A stretch of DNA of 64,000 nucleotides from Elymus sibiricus (GCA_039707655.1 CM077674.1:241353904-241417903); one strand, 5' to 3'. Positions 1 to 10,381 are shown, numbered from the stretch's first letter. A program made the numbers and translations. Notes: generated from the sequence alone by a model not told the origin.

Positions 1-234
1 TTTTTCACCTCAGTATACTGTGGTAAAAAATTCAGCCAGTTTCACAAAATCTAGAACCACCTAGTTTAGTTTAAATTATATATGAAATGTTATATATTTA
101 TGAAAGATTTGATCTAGTTATTTATTCAAAATTTGAAAGATTTGATCCAGAATTCTACATGGTCATTGTTTGGGTCAAATGTGGCTCACTAGAATGTTTT
201 TGAATCTATTTGAGAATATTCCGATGGAGACATT

Positions 235-284
235 TCACACACACACACACACACACACACGCACGCACGCACGCACACACACAC
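235..284. repeat. (CA)n microsatellite
   Basis: An uninterrupted-to-slightly-imperfect CA tract of about 50 bp with a short GCAC-type interruption (about 260-274). It is a simple sequence repeat and any ORF through it (TH-repeat peptides) is an artefact. Confidence 0.95.
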
Positions 285-1196
285 ATACGAACTATTCTGT
301 TTCGCGTTATTCTGTTACTATTGTTGAACTAACGAAGTCGAGTGTTGGAACTGACGTCCTGTTTTCTTCGAACTTACCTGTTTTTGCCTCCCACAGGTGG
401 AACCAGAGGGTTCGTCGGCGAGTTTTCGGCGGTTATCCAGCGCGCTCCTGCTTGTTGCGAGTGGCCAGAGGAGGCATGGACAAGATTCCGCATGCGCGCC
501 CGTTCTTCTGGTCACGATTTTCAAACTGAAGGAGGCCGCCGGTGTCGCCGTGAGCCGCCATGGCGCGGTTTTTTCCCAACGCAGGTGTTCGCTGTTCTTC
601 AAGGGGAGGGCAATTTTATGTTTCATATGTGCTTTCATGTACTCTAGGGACTGCCAATTTATTGCAGCGTTAACAATTTTTGATTGGATTTGTTTGTCCA
701 AATTAGTTGAGTTCTCGCGGGTCCGCCATGGCCGCCTCACATGGTTAATCTTGCTTCCCCGGTGTTCTGTTTTTGAAATTATCATTGCAGGGAGTGGTGT
801 TATGCTTGTAGAATGAGTTCTTCGTATTCAATTTTGCTCTTGTACTTGATGGTACTTCATCCCTGGATGTTTTACTCGTTAGCGGTGCCCGCTTGTGCGC
901 AATAGCTTTTGTTGACTGCATTTTTGATTTTGGATGGTTGTTTCGGTGGTTCTCTAGGGTGGTTGTTTGGACTATCTGATTTTCAATTTTGGTCAAATGA
1001 TGAATTAATGTTTTCCTGTTTGTTTGTCTGTGGTCGTTGAATTTGTGTCGCAAACATCCATGCAGATCGAACGGCTACATTATTTGTATTTGAACTGCTC
1101 GTCATCACTGACGGTGGAATTTTTCTGGAGAGAGAACATTTTCTACCAACTACCACCTACCACCACAATTTTTGTTAAATCACCCAGTCAACCTGG

Positions 1197-1204
1197 CTAT
1201 AAAT
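1197..1204 (+). promoter_or_regulatory. TATA-box-like CTATAAAT
   Basis: CTATAAAT is followed by a pyrimidine-rich stretch and, at 1321, a 13-codon reading frame starting in a GACCATG context. No larger coding sequence follows before RLG1 begins. The match may be chance. Confidence 0.25.
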
Positions 1205-2028
1205 CCTGTCTATATGTGTTGCCTAGCTCACGGATCTCCTCCCTCTTCTGCATTTCTCCTTAGCCCAGATCTAGGGTCCGCACCTTTTCAGTATTGTTGC
1301 TATTTCCCCCCTGTGGCGACCATGATTGTTCTTGCGGCTGCCTGGCAAGCAGGGTGCCCATAGCTGAGGTTTGTGTGTAAGCAAATGGTCATGAGCTCAC
1401 CGGGAGTCAGCGCAGTGGGCAGCTTGCGTCACTACTGACCCCCAACCGTGGGTTTCAGGCGCCCTTTGTTTGTCGTCTGAGCGCTGGAGACCTGGACGAA
1501 TCATGGGTATGTGTTTTCCTCTTTTTGTTTTCTACTTTTTAGGTTTCATAGCAAATCCATGTCTGAATTTATATTTTCGCCAGTTCTTTTAGTTCTATCA
1601 GTAGCTAGGTTTATGATTTTGTTCAGGTTTCACAGTAGTTAACAATAGGTATTTGTATGCATATTTCTTTAGTTTCGTCAGGTATTAATAAGGGGTACAT
1701 CGGTGTTTTTTTGGGTTTCAGATCTTGCACTTGTTTTTTAACAGTTGTCAGATCTGTACATATATTCAATTATGTCAGGTGTTTACTTTCTTTTTTCCAT
1801 GCATGCACAATTGCAGAAAATGCTATCCAGAATCAGGTTTGCTGTTGCAAGTTCAAGGATTCTAAACTTGGAGACGTATCACAAGAATGGGTATCAGTAT
1901 ATGGAAGTATATGGTCATGAGCGCTGAGGCGAACAAGGAAGAAAAAACGGCCTCACGAGAGGACCTCGGGAGAGAACGCGTACATCCCAAATCGCGAGAG
2001 CATTAAATTAGGACAAAAGATATTGTTT

Positions 2029-2889
2029 TCACGCCCCCACGGGGCTACATCGGTTCGGTGCAGGAAAATAAAAAGAAGGAAAAGGCCTAGGCGGAGCGCC
2101 GTCACCCCCAAGACTCCAACGCGGACGCCGCGCGCGTCCCCAAGAAGGTGCGGCAGGCAAGTGCGGCTCCGTCACCGTGCGCGTGGTGCCCGCCCCCAGG
2201 GGTTCCGGAATCATCACCGCACGCGCCTAGTCAGAGTCCTCGTCCTCGCTCTTGACGCGGGGGGAGCTGTCATCGCTCCCGCTTCTGCTAGAGGGGGCGG
2301 CGCCGTTGTCACTGTCGTTCTCGCTGGAGGAGGTGCTGTAGCTGCCGTCCTCGCTCTTCGTCCAGCACTCCAAACGGCTGCCGGAGGTCCCGAAGATCTT
2401 CACGAAGAGCGTGGCGGCCCCGTCGTACTTGAATTGGAGGACATGCCCCCGCTTCAAGCCGCGGGCGAGGGCGAACGACTTCCACCCCTGCTTCAAGAAC
2501 ATGAAGCCCGAAGGGGTGAACTCCGTCGCCACCCAGGAGGGGCCGTTGCAGCAGCCGTCGGCCTGCACCCACAGGCCCAAGGGCGTGTGGTCCGCCATCG
2601 CCTCCGCAAAGGAGTCCGGGAGCCAGAGCCAGGTGCAGGGGCTGCGATGCATGTTCACGATGAACTCGTGAGCCCCCTCCGCCGAATGGCTCCCCGCCTG
2701 GGGAGGAAGGGCGGCCGCCCCGCCGCGGCCACCTCGGCCGCGCGCGCCGTACCCTCCGCGCCCGCGGGCGGCGCCCCTTCCACGGCCGTTGGGACCGGCG
2801 CCTGCGGCCGCTGGGGAGCGCCCGCGCCCCCGGGGTGGGACCTTGGACGCAGTGGCGGAAGCACGGGCATGCCCTCTTCCCCTCGCCAT
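2029..2889 (-). pseudogene. B3-domain ORF, broken copy, antisense in the 5' LTR
   Basis: This is the 5' LTR copy of the ORF described at 8258-9103. The start codon at 2889, the Gly/Arg-rich N-terminus and the B3 domain are open. The frame ends after the DSD residues of the acidic tail at TAG (2227-2229), where the 3' copy has AAG; downstream, the sequence still matches the tail of the other copy to about 2029. A one-base deletion near 2057 also changes the last codons. The truncated product (220 residues) would keep the whole B3 domain and lose only the C-terminal tail, so it could still be functional. Confidence 0.7.
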
Positions 2890-3876
2890 CTCTGCGGCGG
2901 CTCTGGCAAGATGAGGAAGGAAAGACCGGAGGAAGAAGAAGATGGGCGGAGGGTTTCGGCTCCTCTCTCCCCCTCTTTATGCTCGGCGCGGGGCTCTTCT
3001 CGTCGCCCCGCCTTCTCCGGCGTCAGAAATCAAAGCAGCAACAGTGCGCTGAGGAAGGCAATGATGGTCTCGCGTCGCCCGCAGCAGACTTTATGTCAGC
3101 GCAGGTGGTTACCGAGGCGTCATGGGAGAAGTGGGGGCGTCCCCCGTCGCGTCGTGCGCCACACGTCTCGCCTGGCCCGCAGGCGGTTAGGGTCCGCGCC
3201 GTTTCGCCCCCTAGTAGGCGGGAACGTGCGCGCCGCGGGCCCGGGGGCTACTGTCGGGCCCATGGAACCCAGGGTATCCAGGCCCGTCTGCCTTTGGCCC
3301 AGGGCGCAACGCTTGGTGTGGGCCCAGCAGGCCGTGACCACCATGCATCTCACCAAGACCCCTCGTGGGGTCCTGGCCTCCAGAGGACCCCTCCTCAGGG
3401 AGCGGCGAGCAAGGCTCAGCATCTTCACCAGCAGCCTCGCGAGGCCCTCTCACGAGACGGCCTCCCGAGGTGGCCTCCCGAGGCTTCTCCCGAAGGCGCT
3501 CAAGACGAGGGTTGTTCAGTCCGGTCGCGCGGTCTCGTGCCCATCACGTGGATGACGCGCGTGGCGACGAGCGGCGACAGAAGCCGCGCCAGCAGGCGTG
3601 GATGAAGAGGGTTTCCCCTTTTGTGCTAAGGGAGCAAGGCCAGCAGTCCACTTCCCAAAGCAACCACAAAGGTTGCCCGATCGACGAAAGAAGACCAAGA
3701 CGGCGGGCGCGCAGGGCGGAGGTCATCACCGAGCCCACCGGCGCGTCATGGATCATGCTTTTGCAGGCGAAGACCGCCTTTAGTCAGGATAGCCTGAGCG
3801 CCTGTCCCCTTTCAAAACCCGCCAACTGTGGCAACCCTTCCCGCCTAAGTTTCCAGGGGGAAGAGGACCAAGGCAG

Positions 3877-3885
3877 GTATAAAGG
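3877..3885 (+). promoter_or_regulatory. TATA box of RLG1 5' LTR
   Basis: GTATAAAGG in a CAGGTATAAAGGGG context, about 285 bp before the end of the LTR. It is conserved in the 3' LTR at 10092-10100. The position suits the U3 promoter of an LTR retrotransposon, with transcription starting some 25-30 bp downstream. Confidence 0.75.
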
Positions 3886-4165
3886 GGCAGAGCTGCCATT
3901 GTAGATGGGATCCGATCGGCTCTGGTTCCCATCATCCCAAACCTTGTACTCTCTCCCACACCAGAGCAATCCCAACCAAGCAGGAGTAGGGTTTTACACC
4001 GCAAGGTGGCCCGAACTGGGTAAACCGCTGAGTCCGTGGCTTGCCCCCGCTAGCGCGCTCCGGCCGCAGTTTCGCCGTAGCTTAGCCGTGGTAGGGGACG
4101 AGGCGGTAGGAAGCTCACCCCAGTGTTCGAACCTTTGGGTCCCTGGAGCCCCAACTCCGATATTT

Positions 4166-4183
4166 TGGCGCGCCAGGTAGGGG
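4166..4183 (+). other. RLG1 primer-binding site
   Basis: TGGCGCGCCAGGTAGGGG lies 3 bp after the 5' LTR end. The TGG start and the distance fit a tRNA primer-binding site. I cannot assign the tRNA without a tRNA database. Confidence 0.7.
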
Positions 4184-4226
4184 AGCGCTACTGTTCTTTC
4201 ACTCCGCCCTCCGCTCCACCAGCTTC

Positions 4227-5975
4227 ATGACCGACGCCCGCCGTGAGTGCGCTGAGCGCAGGGCCGGCCACGTGGCTCAGACGGAGCCTGTGGCCCGCAG
4301 CAACCGCCGCCGCCCTATCGAGGCTGCTGCTGCCACTGACCCCGCTGCCCGTGAGCAGCAGGACTCTTCCCTGCACCCCTCCGTGCAGGCGAATGGCCAC
4401 ACCGCCACGGCCTCTTCCTCCCCTCGCCCACCGTGGGCCGCGAAATGCGCAGGCCGCGCTACTCATGGCGCACGAGCGGCTTCGCTACCGTCCAGCTGAC
4501 ACCTGGCTTGGCCGCATCACCGAGCTCGTCAACGCCGCCGGGGACACTCCGGCGCCTTCCCACTCGCTCCGCCCTCCGCCTTCCCGCGCTGGGGACCTGG
4601 CGCACGGCGCTCCTCCGTTGCCTCCCGTGCGTGACGAGCACGGCTGGCCCCAGCACAACGAGCGGCGCGCGAGCCGTCCTGTGGCGCGTCCCCGCCGGTC
4701 GGTGACGAGGCCAGCTGCCAGATCATCAGACACGCGCCCCCTGACGCGCGAGTGCTCCTCGAGCGCCAGCGCCAGCGCCAAGACCAGGCCATCCAGGAGG
4801 TTGCGGAGGCTGGGCACAAGAACCGTGCCGCCGTCGCTGGCGGCATCCCCTCGAGCGGCATGGGCTGCCGCGCCTTCACCTGCGAGCTGCGTCGCGTGGT
4901 GTGGCCCGTGAAGTTCAAGCCTGAGCTGCCTCCGTGCTACGACGACACCCCCAACCCTGCGGAGTTCCTTCAGCTCTACGCGCTGAGCGTCGAGGCAGCG
5001 GACGGCGACGACAAGGTCATGGTGAACTGGTTCCCCATGGCCCTCAAGGACGGCCCGCGCTCCTGGCTCATGAACCTCCCCGAGGCGTCCATCTCATCGT
5101 GGGCCGAGCTCTGCAGCCAATTCGTCTCCAACTTCAAGGGCACCCAGGACCGCTCCCCCACCATCAACGACCTGCGGCACGTGCGGCAGCGCCCAGGCGA
5201 GACCCTCCACAAGTACATCCAGCGCTTCAGCCAAGTGCGCAACAAGATACCGCGCGCCTCCGACGCGGCCGTCATCTCTGCGTTCACCACCGGAATCACG
5301 GACGTCAAGATGCGTGAGAAGCTCACCATCAACGACGAACTAGACTCGGTGCTTGAACTGTTCAACCTCGCCGACAAGTGCGCCAAGGCTGAGGAAGGCC
5401 GCCTCTTCGTCCATGACGACCCCGACGCGGCGCTTGAGGCCGCCAAGACCAAGAACAAGGACGTCAAGCGTAAGGGCTCGGCCGTGCTCGCGGTGGAGCC
5501 CGAGCAGAAGCGCGGCCGTGACCACAACGTGCGCTCCCACAGCACTGAAGACTGTCAGGAGCTCAAGCTGCTCCGCGATGAGCGCCAGGGACGCCGAGAC
5601 GACCGCAGTGGCCGCGGCGCCGGCCGCGGAGGTGGCCGCGGCGGCAACCGTTGGGACGGCCGCAACGGCAACGGCAACATCCGCCAGGGCTGGCGCGACC
5701 AGCCTCATGAGGCCGCCTGGCGCGACCAGCCTCGTGAGGCGAACCCCCAGGCCAATGCCGCTCTTCCGCCACTGCCGCCGCCGCCCCGGAGGAACGACGT
5801 TAACCAGCCTAGGGCGCTGGGGGCTACCAGGAGCCTCGCGCGGTCGCCTTCATCCTTGGCGGGTCTCAGGCCCCCGCGTCCATACGCCACTTCGAGCAAT
5901 TCTCTCGCGAGGTGTATGTCGCCCTCCCAAGGCCTGAGGCCGCGCGGCCCCTCAAGTGGTCACAGTATGCCATAA
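4227..5975 (+). pseudogene. gag: RLG1 gag
   Basis: Gag builds the cytoplasmic virus-like particle. A start at 4227 (MTDARREC) opens the polyprotein. The frame shifts by one near 4430-4450, runs on to about 4700 and returns, after which a long open stretch (4752-5975) carries the retrotransposon gag core (about 4911-5409: FKPELPPCYDD, then WFPMAL, RSWLMNLP, and QRPGETLHKYIQRF). This is followed by a basic RG/GR-rich tail (about 5570-5750) in the place where zinc knuckles often lie. Another one-base shift near 5790-5815 separates gag from protease. At least three frameshifts make this a pseudogene; nearly all of the length of gag is still present. Confidence 0.85.
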
Positions 5976-6619
5976 CATTCGACTCCAAGGACCACCCCAA
6001 GTTCGCGGCCTCCGCAAGCGCGCTCCCCATGCTGTGCACTCCCACCATCAGCAACGTCGCGGTCACCAAGACCCTCATCGACGGGGGCGCCGGCCTCAAC
6101 GTGATCTCCATCGAAACCTTCGAGACGCTCCAAGTGCCCTACGACCAGCTGATGCCGACCAGGCCCTTCTCTGGAGTGACCGATGGCTCCACCATCCCTC
6201 TGGGGCAAGTGCGCCTCCCCGTCACCTTTGGCACCCGCAAGAACTACCACACCGTGCTCATCGACTTCGACGTGGCACACATCAGGCTGCCGTACAATGC
6301 CATCTTGGGCTACCCGGCTCTCACCAAGTTCATGGCGGCCACCCATCACGCCTACAACGTCTTCAAGATGCCCGGCTGCAGTGGCATCATCACCGTCACA
6401 TGCGACGAGAACGACGCGGCCTGCACCCTCGAGAGTGCCTACAAAGCCGCCGCGGTCGCGCATCCGACCGACGAGGGCGCGGCCGAATCTCCTGAGGCCG
6501 CGCCCGCGAAGAAGAAGCAGCTGTTCTCTCAGGACCGCGCTGAGACGAACAAGGTGTCGGTGGATGGCAGCGGCGCCGGCCCTGCCTTCACCATCGGCAC
6601 AAGCCTTCCTCCTTCATAG
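5820..6619 (+). pseudogene. RLG1 aspartic protease region
   Basis: The frame open from about 5820 holds a retropepsin-like domain. LIDGGAGLNVIS (about 6076-6111) is the DGG-type active-site loop used by Tat-like elements, and LPYNAILGYPAL (about 6289-6324) is the second conserved block. It cleaves the Gag-Pol precursor in the particle. The frame ends at TAG (6617-6619); the same frame continues with a second TAG at 6668-6670 into the reverse transcriptase, so the original polyprotein was continuous here. Confidence 0.85.
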
Positions 6620-7165
6620 GAAAGCGCGCTCGTCACCTTCCTTCGGGCAAACTCGGATGTTTTCGCCTAGAAAGCATCTGACTTGTCCGGTGTGCTGAGG
6701 AAGGTGATCGAGCACCACTTAGCTTTGTGCCCCAATGCACACCCCGTCAAGCAAAAAGCACGGCGCCAGGCGCCAGAGAAGCAAGATTTCATCGTCAAGG
6801 AAGTTCAGAAGCTGCAAGAAGCCAGAGTCATCCGAGAGGTGCGCCATCCCGAATGGCTCGCCAACCCAGTCGTCGTCCCCAAGAAAGGCGGCAAGGAGCG
6901 TATGTGCATTGACTTCACCGGCCTCAACAAGTTCGGCCCTCAAGACCCCTTCCTGCTGCCGCGGGCCGGTCAGGGCGCTGGCCCAGCCGTCGGGGGCCTG
7001 CGCATGCCCTTCGGACTAAGGAACGCCGGCGCCTCCTTCCAAAGGCTGGTGCCCCCCGTGCCAGGGCCTCACGAGCCCGCTGCTCCTCGCGAGCCCCTAG
7101 GGCCTCGTGAGCCCTCTGGCCCTGTAGGAGTGGACTTCCCCGGCGCGCCTCGCCAGGTGATCTGA
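6620..7165 (+). pseudogene. RLG1 reverse transcriptase stump, internally deleted
   Basis: The N-terminal RT fingers are recognisable (EHHLALCPNAHPVKQ, HPEWLANPVVVPKKGG, RMCIDFTGLNKF). After FLLPR the sequence jumps, through a short GAGPAVGG linker, to the MPFGLRNAGASFQR motif that normally lies about 80-90 residues further on. It then leaves RT altogether at about 7056. The palm catalytic block with YVDD, the thumb, RNase H and integrase are all missing. The first deletion keeps the frame open. The product cannot polymerise DNA. The remaining codons to 7165 are unrelated repeat-like sequence. Confidence 0.85.
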
Positions 7166-8134
7166 CGACTCCCCAGCACGGCCCTGCCAAGCGCGTCCGA
7201 AGCGTCGTCTCGCGCGGCCCACATTCCTTCTCGCCGCGCCATCCGCACCTTCGCTCCCGAGACCCTTCCGCCAAGGTGATTTGGTTTAACGCGACTGAGG
7301 GCGCCCCACGGGCTGCACCAACCTCAAGCTGACCCGTGCCGGACACGGCAGCCGCGCCCCTCTCCTTTTTGGTTGTGTAATGGATTTTGCTGATTATGCT
7401 CTGATAAGTTTGTGTTGCCTGCTTAATTGCATGTTGAGTATGATGCCGTCCCGAGAGGGCCACGCGCTCGCGACCCCTCCCCTGACCGATTCCGTGAGCG
7501 GGGGCTAGGCACGGCGCCTGTGCTCGGGTCCGTCCCTGCAGCGCCGCAAAATCCAAGTGACTGAGCTCTGGCTCGTGGGCCCGCTCCCGTGCACGTCACC
7601 TCACCAAGGTCCTTGGTGCCTCATCTCCTCACGCAACGGCCACGGGTGAGCTAGCGAACGCATGTCGCTCCCCCCATTGTGAAATTTGTCGACATGCAGT
7701 GTCTCAGGAGGCAAGCCATACGGAGACCTCGCGGGTGGCCTCTCGCGAGCCGACCTACGGCGGTCGCCTAATCAGAGGGCCTCGCGAGACGAAGACTTCG
7801 AAGGCCGAGCCACGCGAGGCGCGCCTCGTGAGCCGCATGTACTCCTCATGAGCTGTGGCTCGCACCGCTCTCCGCCGAAAGCTAAGTCTAACTACCTCGC
7901 GGGACGTCCTCGCCGCCACTCAAGCTCTCTCCCTTCGCGATCCCGCTGAGTGCTAGCGTTTTTTCTTCCGCGTGAGCCGCTTGCACGCCAAAGGGGGGCT
8001 CCCTAAGCATCGCGCCTCCGGAGCCGTCACTAGCTCCCGGTGCCCCTCACCTCCTGGCCTTGTCCCGGCATTGCGACCGGACATACCAGCGGCGGCTGAG
8101 GCCCGCTCGGGGGCTGGGTCTTGACGGCGTAGAG
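7057..8134 (+). other. RLG1 3' non-coding interior with polypurine tract
   Basis: GC-rich sequence with no family motif on either strand. It carries many CTCGCGAG and CTCGTGAG words (about 7070-7120 and 7730-7840), also frequent in the LTR. A purine-rich stretch TCGGGGGCTGGG at 8107-8118 precedes the 3' LTR by about 16 bp and is the best candidate for the plus-strand primer. Integrase and RNase H have been replaced by this filler. Confidence 0.6.
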
Positions 8135-8257
8135 TGCTGAGGCGAACAAGGAAGAAAAAACGGCCTCACGAGAGGACCTCGGGAGAGAACGCATACTTCC
8201 CAAATCGCGAGAGCATTAAATTAGGACAAAAGATATTGCTTTCACGCCCCCACGGGG

Positions 8258-9103
8258 CTACATCGGTTTCGGTGCAGGAAAATAAAAAGAAGGAAAAGGC
8301 CTAGGCGGAGCGCCGTCACCCCCAAGACTCCAACACGGACGCCGCGCGCGTCCCCAAGAAGGTGCGGCAGGCAACTGCGGCTCCTTCACCGTGCGCGTGG
8401 TGCCCGCCCCCAGGGGTTCCGGAATCGTCGCCGCATGCGCCTTGTCGGAGTCCTCGTCCTCGCTCTTGACGCGGGGGGAGCTGTCATCGCTCCCGCATCC
8501 GTCAGAGGGGGCGGCGCCGTCGTCGCTGTCGTCCTCGCTGGAGGAGCCGCTGTAGCTACCGTCCTCGCTCTCCGTGCAGCACTCCAAACGACTGTCGGAG
8601 GACCCGAAGATCTTCACAAAGAGTGTGGCGGCCCCGCCATACTTGAATTGGAGGACGTGCCCCCGCTTCAGGCCGCGGGCGAGGGCGAACGACTTCCACC
8701 CCTGCTTCAAGAGCATGAAGCCCGAAGGGGTGAACTCCGTCGCCACCCAGGAGGGGCCGTTGCAGTAGCTGTCGGCCTGCACCCACAGGCCCAAGGGCGC
8801 GCGGTCCGCCATCGCCTCCGCAAAGGAGTCCGGGAGCCGGAGCCAGGTGTAGGGGCTGCGATGCATGTTCACGATGAATTCGTGAGCCCCCTCCGCCGAA
8901 TGGCTCCCCGCCTGGGGAGGAAGGGCGACCGCCCCGCCATGGCCACCTCGTCCGCGTGCTCCGTGCCCTTCACGCCCGCGGGTGGCGCCCCTTCCACGGC
9001 CATTGGGACCGGCGCCTGAGGCGGCTAGGGAGCGCCCGCGCCCCCGGGGTGGGACCTTGGACACAACGGCGGAAGCACGGGCACGCCCACTTCCCCTCGC
9101 CAT
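8258..9103 (-). CDS. LTR-encoded antisense protein with plant B3 DNA-binding domain
   Basis: A 281-residue open frame lies entirely within the 3' LTR, opposite to the element's transcription. Residues 1-60 are Gly/Arg-rich (RGG-like). Residues about 75-167 match a plant B3 domain of the REM type: FIVNMHRSP, LPDSFAEAM, PSWVATEF, then GWKSFALARGLKRGHVLQFKY and LFVKIF, in the right order and spacing. Residues about 175-225 are Ser/Asp/Glu-rich, then a basic tail follows. B3 domains bind DNA in the nucleus; target and role here are unknown. A minus-strand TATA-like box lies about 85-95 bp upstream. The domain reads as a host transcription-factor fragment captured by the LTR. Residues in the RGG and acidic parts vary between the two LTR copies while the B3 core is better kept. 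Confidence 0.75.
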   Translation of the reverse strand: MARGSGRARASAVVSKVPPRGRGRSLAASGAGPNGRGRGATRGREGHGARGRGGHGGAVALPPQAGSHSAEGAHEFIVNMHRSPYTWLRLPDSFAEAMADRAPLGLWVQADSYCNGPSWVATEFTPSGFMLLKQGWKSFALARGLKRGHVLQFKYGGAATLFVKIFGSSDSRLECCTESEDGSYSGSSSEDDSDDGAAPSDGCGSDDSSPRVKSEDEDSDKAHAATIPEPLGAGTTRTVKEPQLPAAPSWGRARRPCWSLGGDGAPPRPFPSFYFPAPKPM

Positions 9104-9186
9104 CTCTGCGGCGGCTCTGGCAAGATGAGGAAGGAAAGACAGGAGGAAGAAGAAGACGGGCGGAGGGTTTCGGCTCCTCTCTCCCC

Positions 9187-9196
9187 CTCTTTATGC
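9187..9196 (-). promoter_or_regulatory. Antisense TATA box upstream of the LTR B3 ORF
   Basis: On the minus strand GCATAAAGAG lies 84-93 bp upstream of the B3 start codon (9103), followed by a purine-rich then pyrimidine-rich leader (CTTCTTCTTCCTCC). The same block is present in the 5' LTR at about 2969-2980. Spacing and composition fit a plant core promoter with a 5' UTR of about 55-60 nt. Confidence 0.45.
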
Positions 9197-10091
9197 TCGG
9201 CGCGGGGCTCTTCTCGTCGCCCCGCCTTCTCCGGCGTCGGAAATCGAAGCAGCGACAGTGCGCTGAGGAAGGCAATGATGGTCTCGCGTCGCCCGCGGCA
9301 GACTTTGTGTCAGCGCGGGCGGTTACCGAGGCGTCGTGGGAGAAGTGGGGGCGTCCCCCGTCGCGTCGTGCGCCACGCATCGCGCCTGGCCCGTAGGCTA
9401 TTAGGGCCCGCGCCGTTTCGCCCCCTAGTAGGCGGGAACATGCGCGCCGCGGGCCCGGGGGCTACTGTCAGGCCCTTGGAACCCAGGGTATCCAGGCCCG
9501 TCTGCCTTTGGCCCAGGGCGCAACGCCTGGCGTGGGCCCAGTAGGCCGTCACCACCAAGCATCTCACCAAGACCCCTCGTGGGGTCCTGGCCTCCTGAGG
9601 ACCCCTCCTCAGGGAGCGGCGAGCAAGGCTCAGCATCTTCACCAGCAGCCTCGCGAGGCCCTCTTGCGAGGCGGCCTCCCGAGGTGGCCTCCCGAGGCTT
9701 CCTCCCGAAGGCGCTCAAGACGAGGGCTGTTCGGTTCGGTCATGTGGTCTCGTGCCCATCACGTGGGTGACGCGCGTGGCGACGAGCGGCGACAGAAGCC
9801 GCGCCAGCAGGCGCGGATGAAGAGGGTTTCCCCTTTTGTGCTAAGGGAGCAAGGCCAGCAGTCCACTTCCCAAAGCAACCACAAAGGTTGCCCGATCGAC
9901 GAAAGAAGACCAAGACGGCGGGCGCGCAGGGCGGAGGTCATCACCGAGCCCACCGGCGCGTCATGGATCATGCTTTTGCAGGCGAAGACCGCCTTTAGTC
10001 AGGATAGCCTGAGCGCCTGTCCCCTTTCAAAACCCGCCAACTGTGGCAACCCTTCCCTTCTAAGTTTCCAGGGGGAAGAGGACCAAGGCAG

Positions 10092-10100
10092 GTATAAAGG
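10092..10100 (+). promoter_or_regulatory. TATA box of RLG1 3' LTR
   Basis: GTATAAAGG, the 3' LTR counterpart of the box at 3877. A transcript from here would read out into RLG4. Confidence 0.7.
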
Positions 10101-10381
10101 GGCAGAGCTGCCATTGTAGATGGGATCCGATCGGCTCTGGTTCCCATCATCCCCAACCTTGTACTCTGTCCCACACCAAAGCAATCCCATCCAAGCAGGA
10201 GTAGGGTTTTACACCGCAAGGTGGCACGAACCTGGGTAAACCGCTGAGTCCGTGGCTTGCCCCCGCTAGCGCGCTCTGGCCGCAGTTTCGCCGTAGCTTA
10301 GCCGTGGTAGGGGACGAGGCGGTAGGAACGAGCTCACCCTAGTGTTCGAACCTTTGGGTCCCCGGAGCCCCAACTCCGACA

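Larger units (their letters stand above)
1..1921. other. Unassigned flank left of RLG1
   Basis: About 1.9 kb of moderately AT-rich DNA with no convincing coding region. All open frames are short and show no family motif. It holds a CA microsatellite, a pyrimidine-rich tract ending in CCCACAG at about 390-400 that resembles a splice acceptor, and a TATA-like CTATAAAT at 1197. It may be degraded TE or intergenic host sequence; the sequence does not decide. Confidence 0.4.
1922..4162 (+). repeat. RLG1 5' LTR
   Basis: Direct repeat of 8135-10381. It begins GCTGAGGCGAAC just after position 1922, where the 3' copy has canonical TG and this copy has CG, and it ends TA where the 3' copy ends CA. It holds a sense TATA box at 3877 in the U3/R region and, antisense, a broken copy of the B3 ORF. 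The LTR is GC-rich and rich in CTCGCGAGG-type palindromes in its second half. Confidence 0.93.
1922..10381 (+). mobile_element. RLG1: Ty3/Gypsy LTR retrotransposon, non-autonomous
   Basis: Two near-identical direct repeats of about 2.24 kb (1922-4162 and 8135-10381) enclose a 3.97-kb interior. The interior has a primer-binding-like site directly after the left LTR, then gag, aspartic protease and a truncated reverse transcriptase, in Gypsy order. The GC-rich gag and protease resemble the Tat-like lineage of grasses. RNase H and integrase are absent, so the element could only have moved with proteins from a relative. The 5-bp flanks (ATGAG left, GTATG right) do not match, so no target duplication supports a clean insertion. 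The LTRs contain an unusual antisense ORF. Confidence 0.93.
8135..10381 (+). repeat. RLG1 3' LTR
   Basis: Direct repeat of the 5' LTR with a canonical TG start (8135) and CA end (10380-10381). It retains the TATA box (10092) and, antisense, an uninterrupted 281-codon B3 ORF. Scattered single-base differences and short indels separate the two LTRs, so the insertion is not very recent. Confidence 0.93.

Noticed and set aside
2023..3555. 510-codon plus-strand frame across the RLG1 5' LTR
   Set aside because: It is the complement of the B3 ORF and GC-rich LTR sequence; composition is Arg/Pro/Gly-biased, has no domain, and is broken in the 3' LTR copy.
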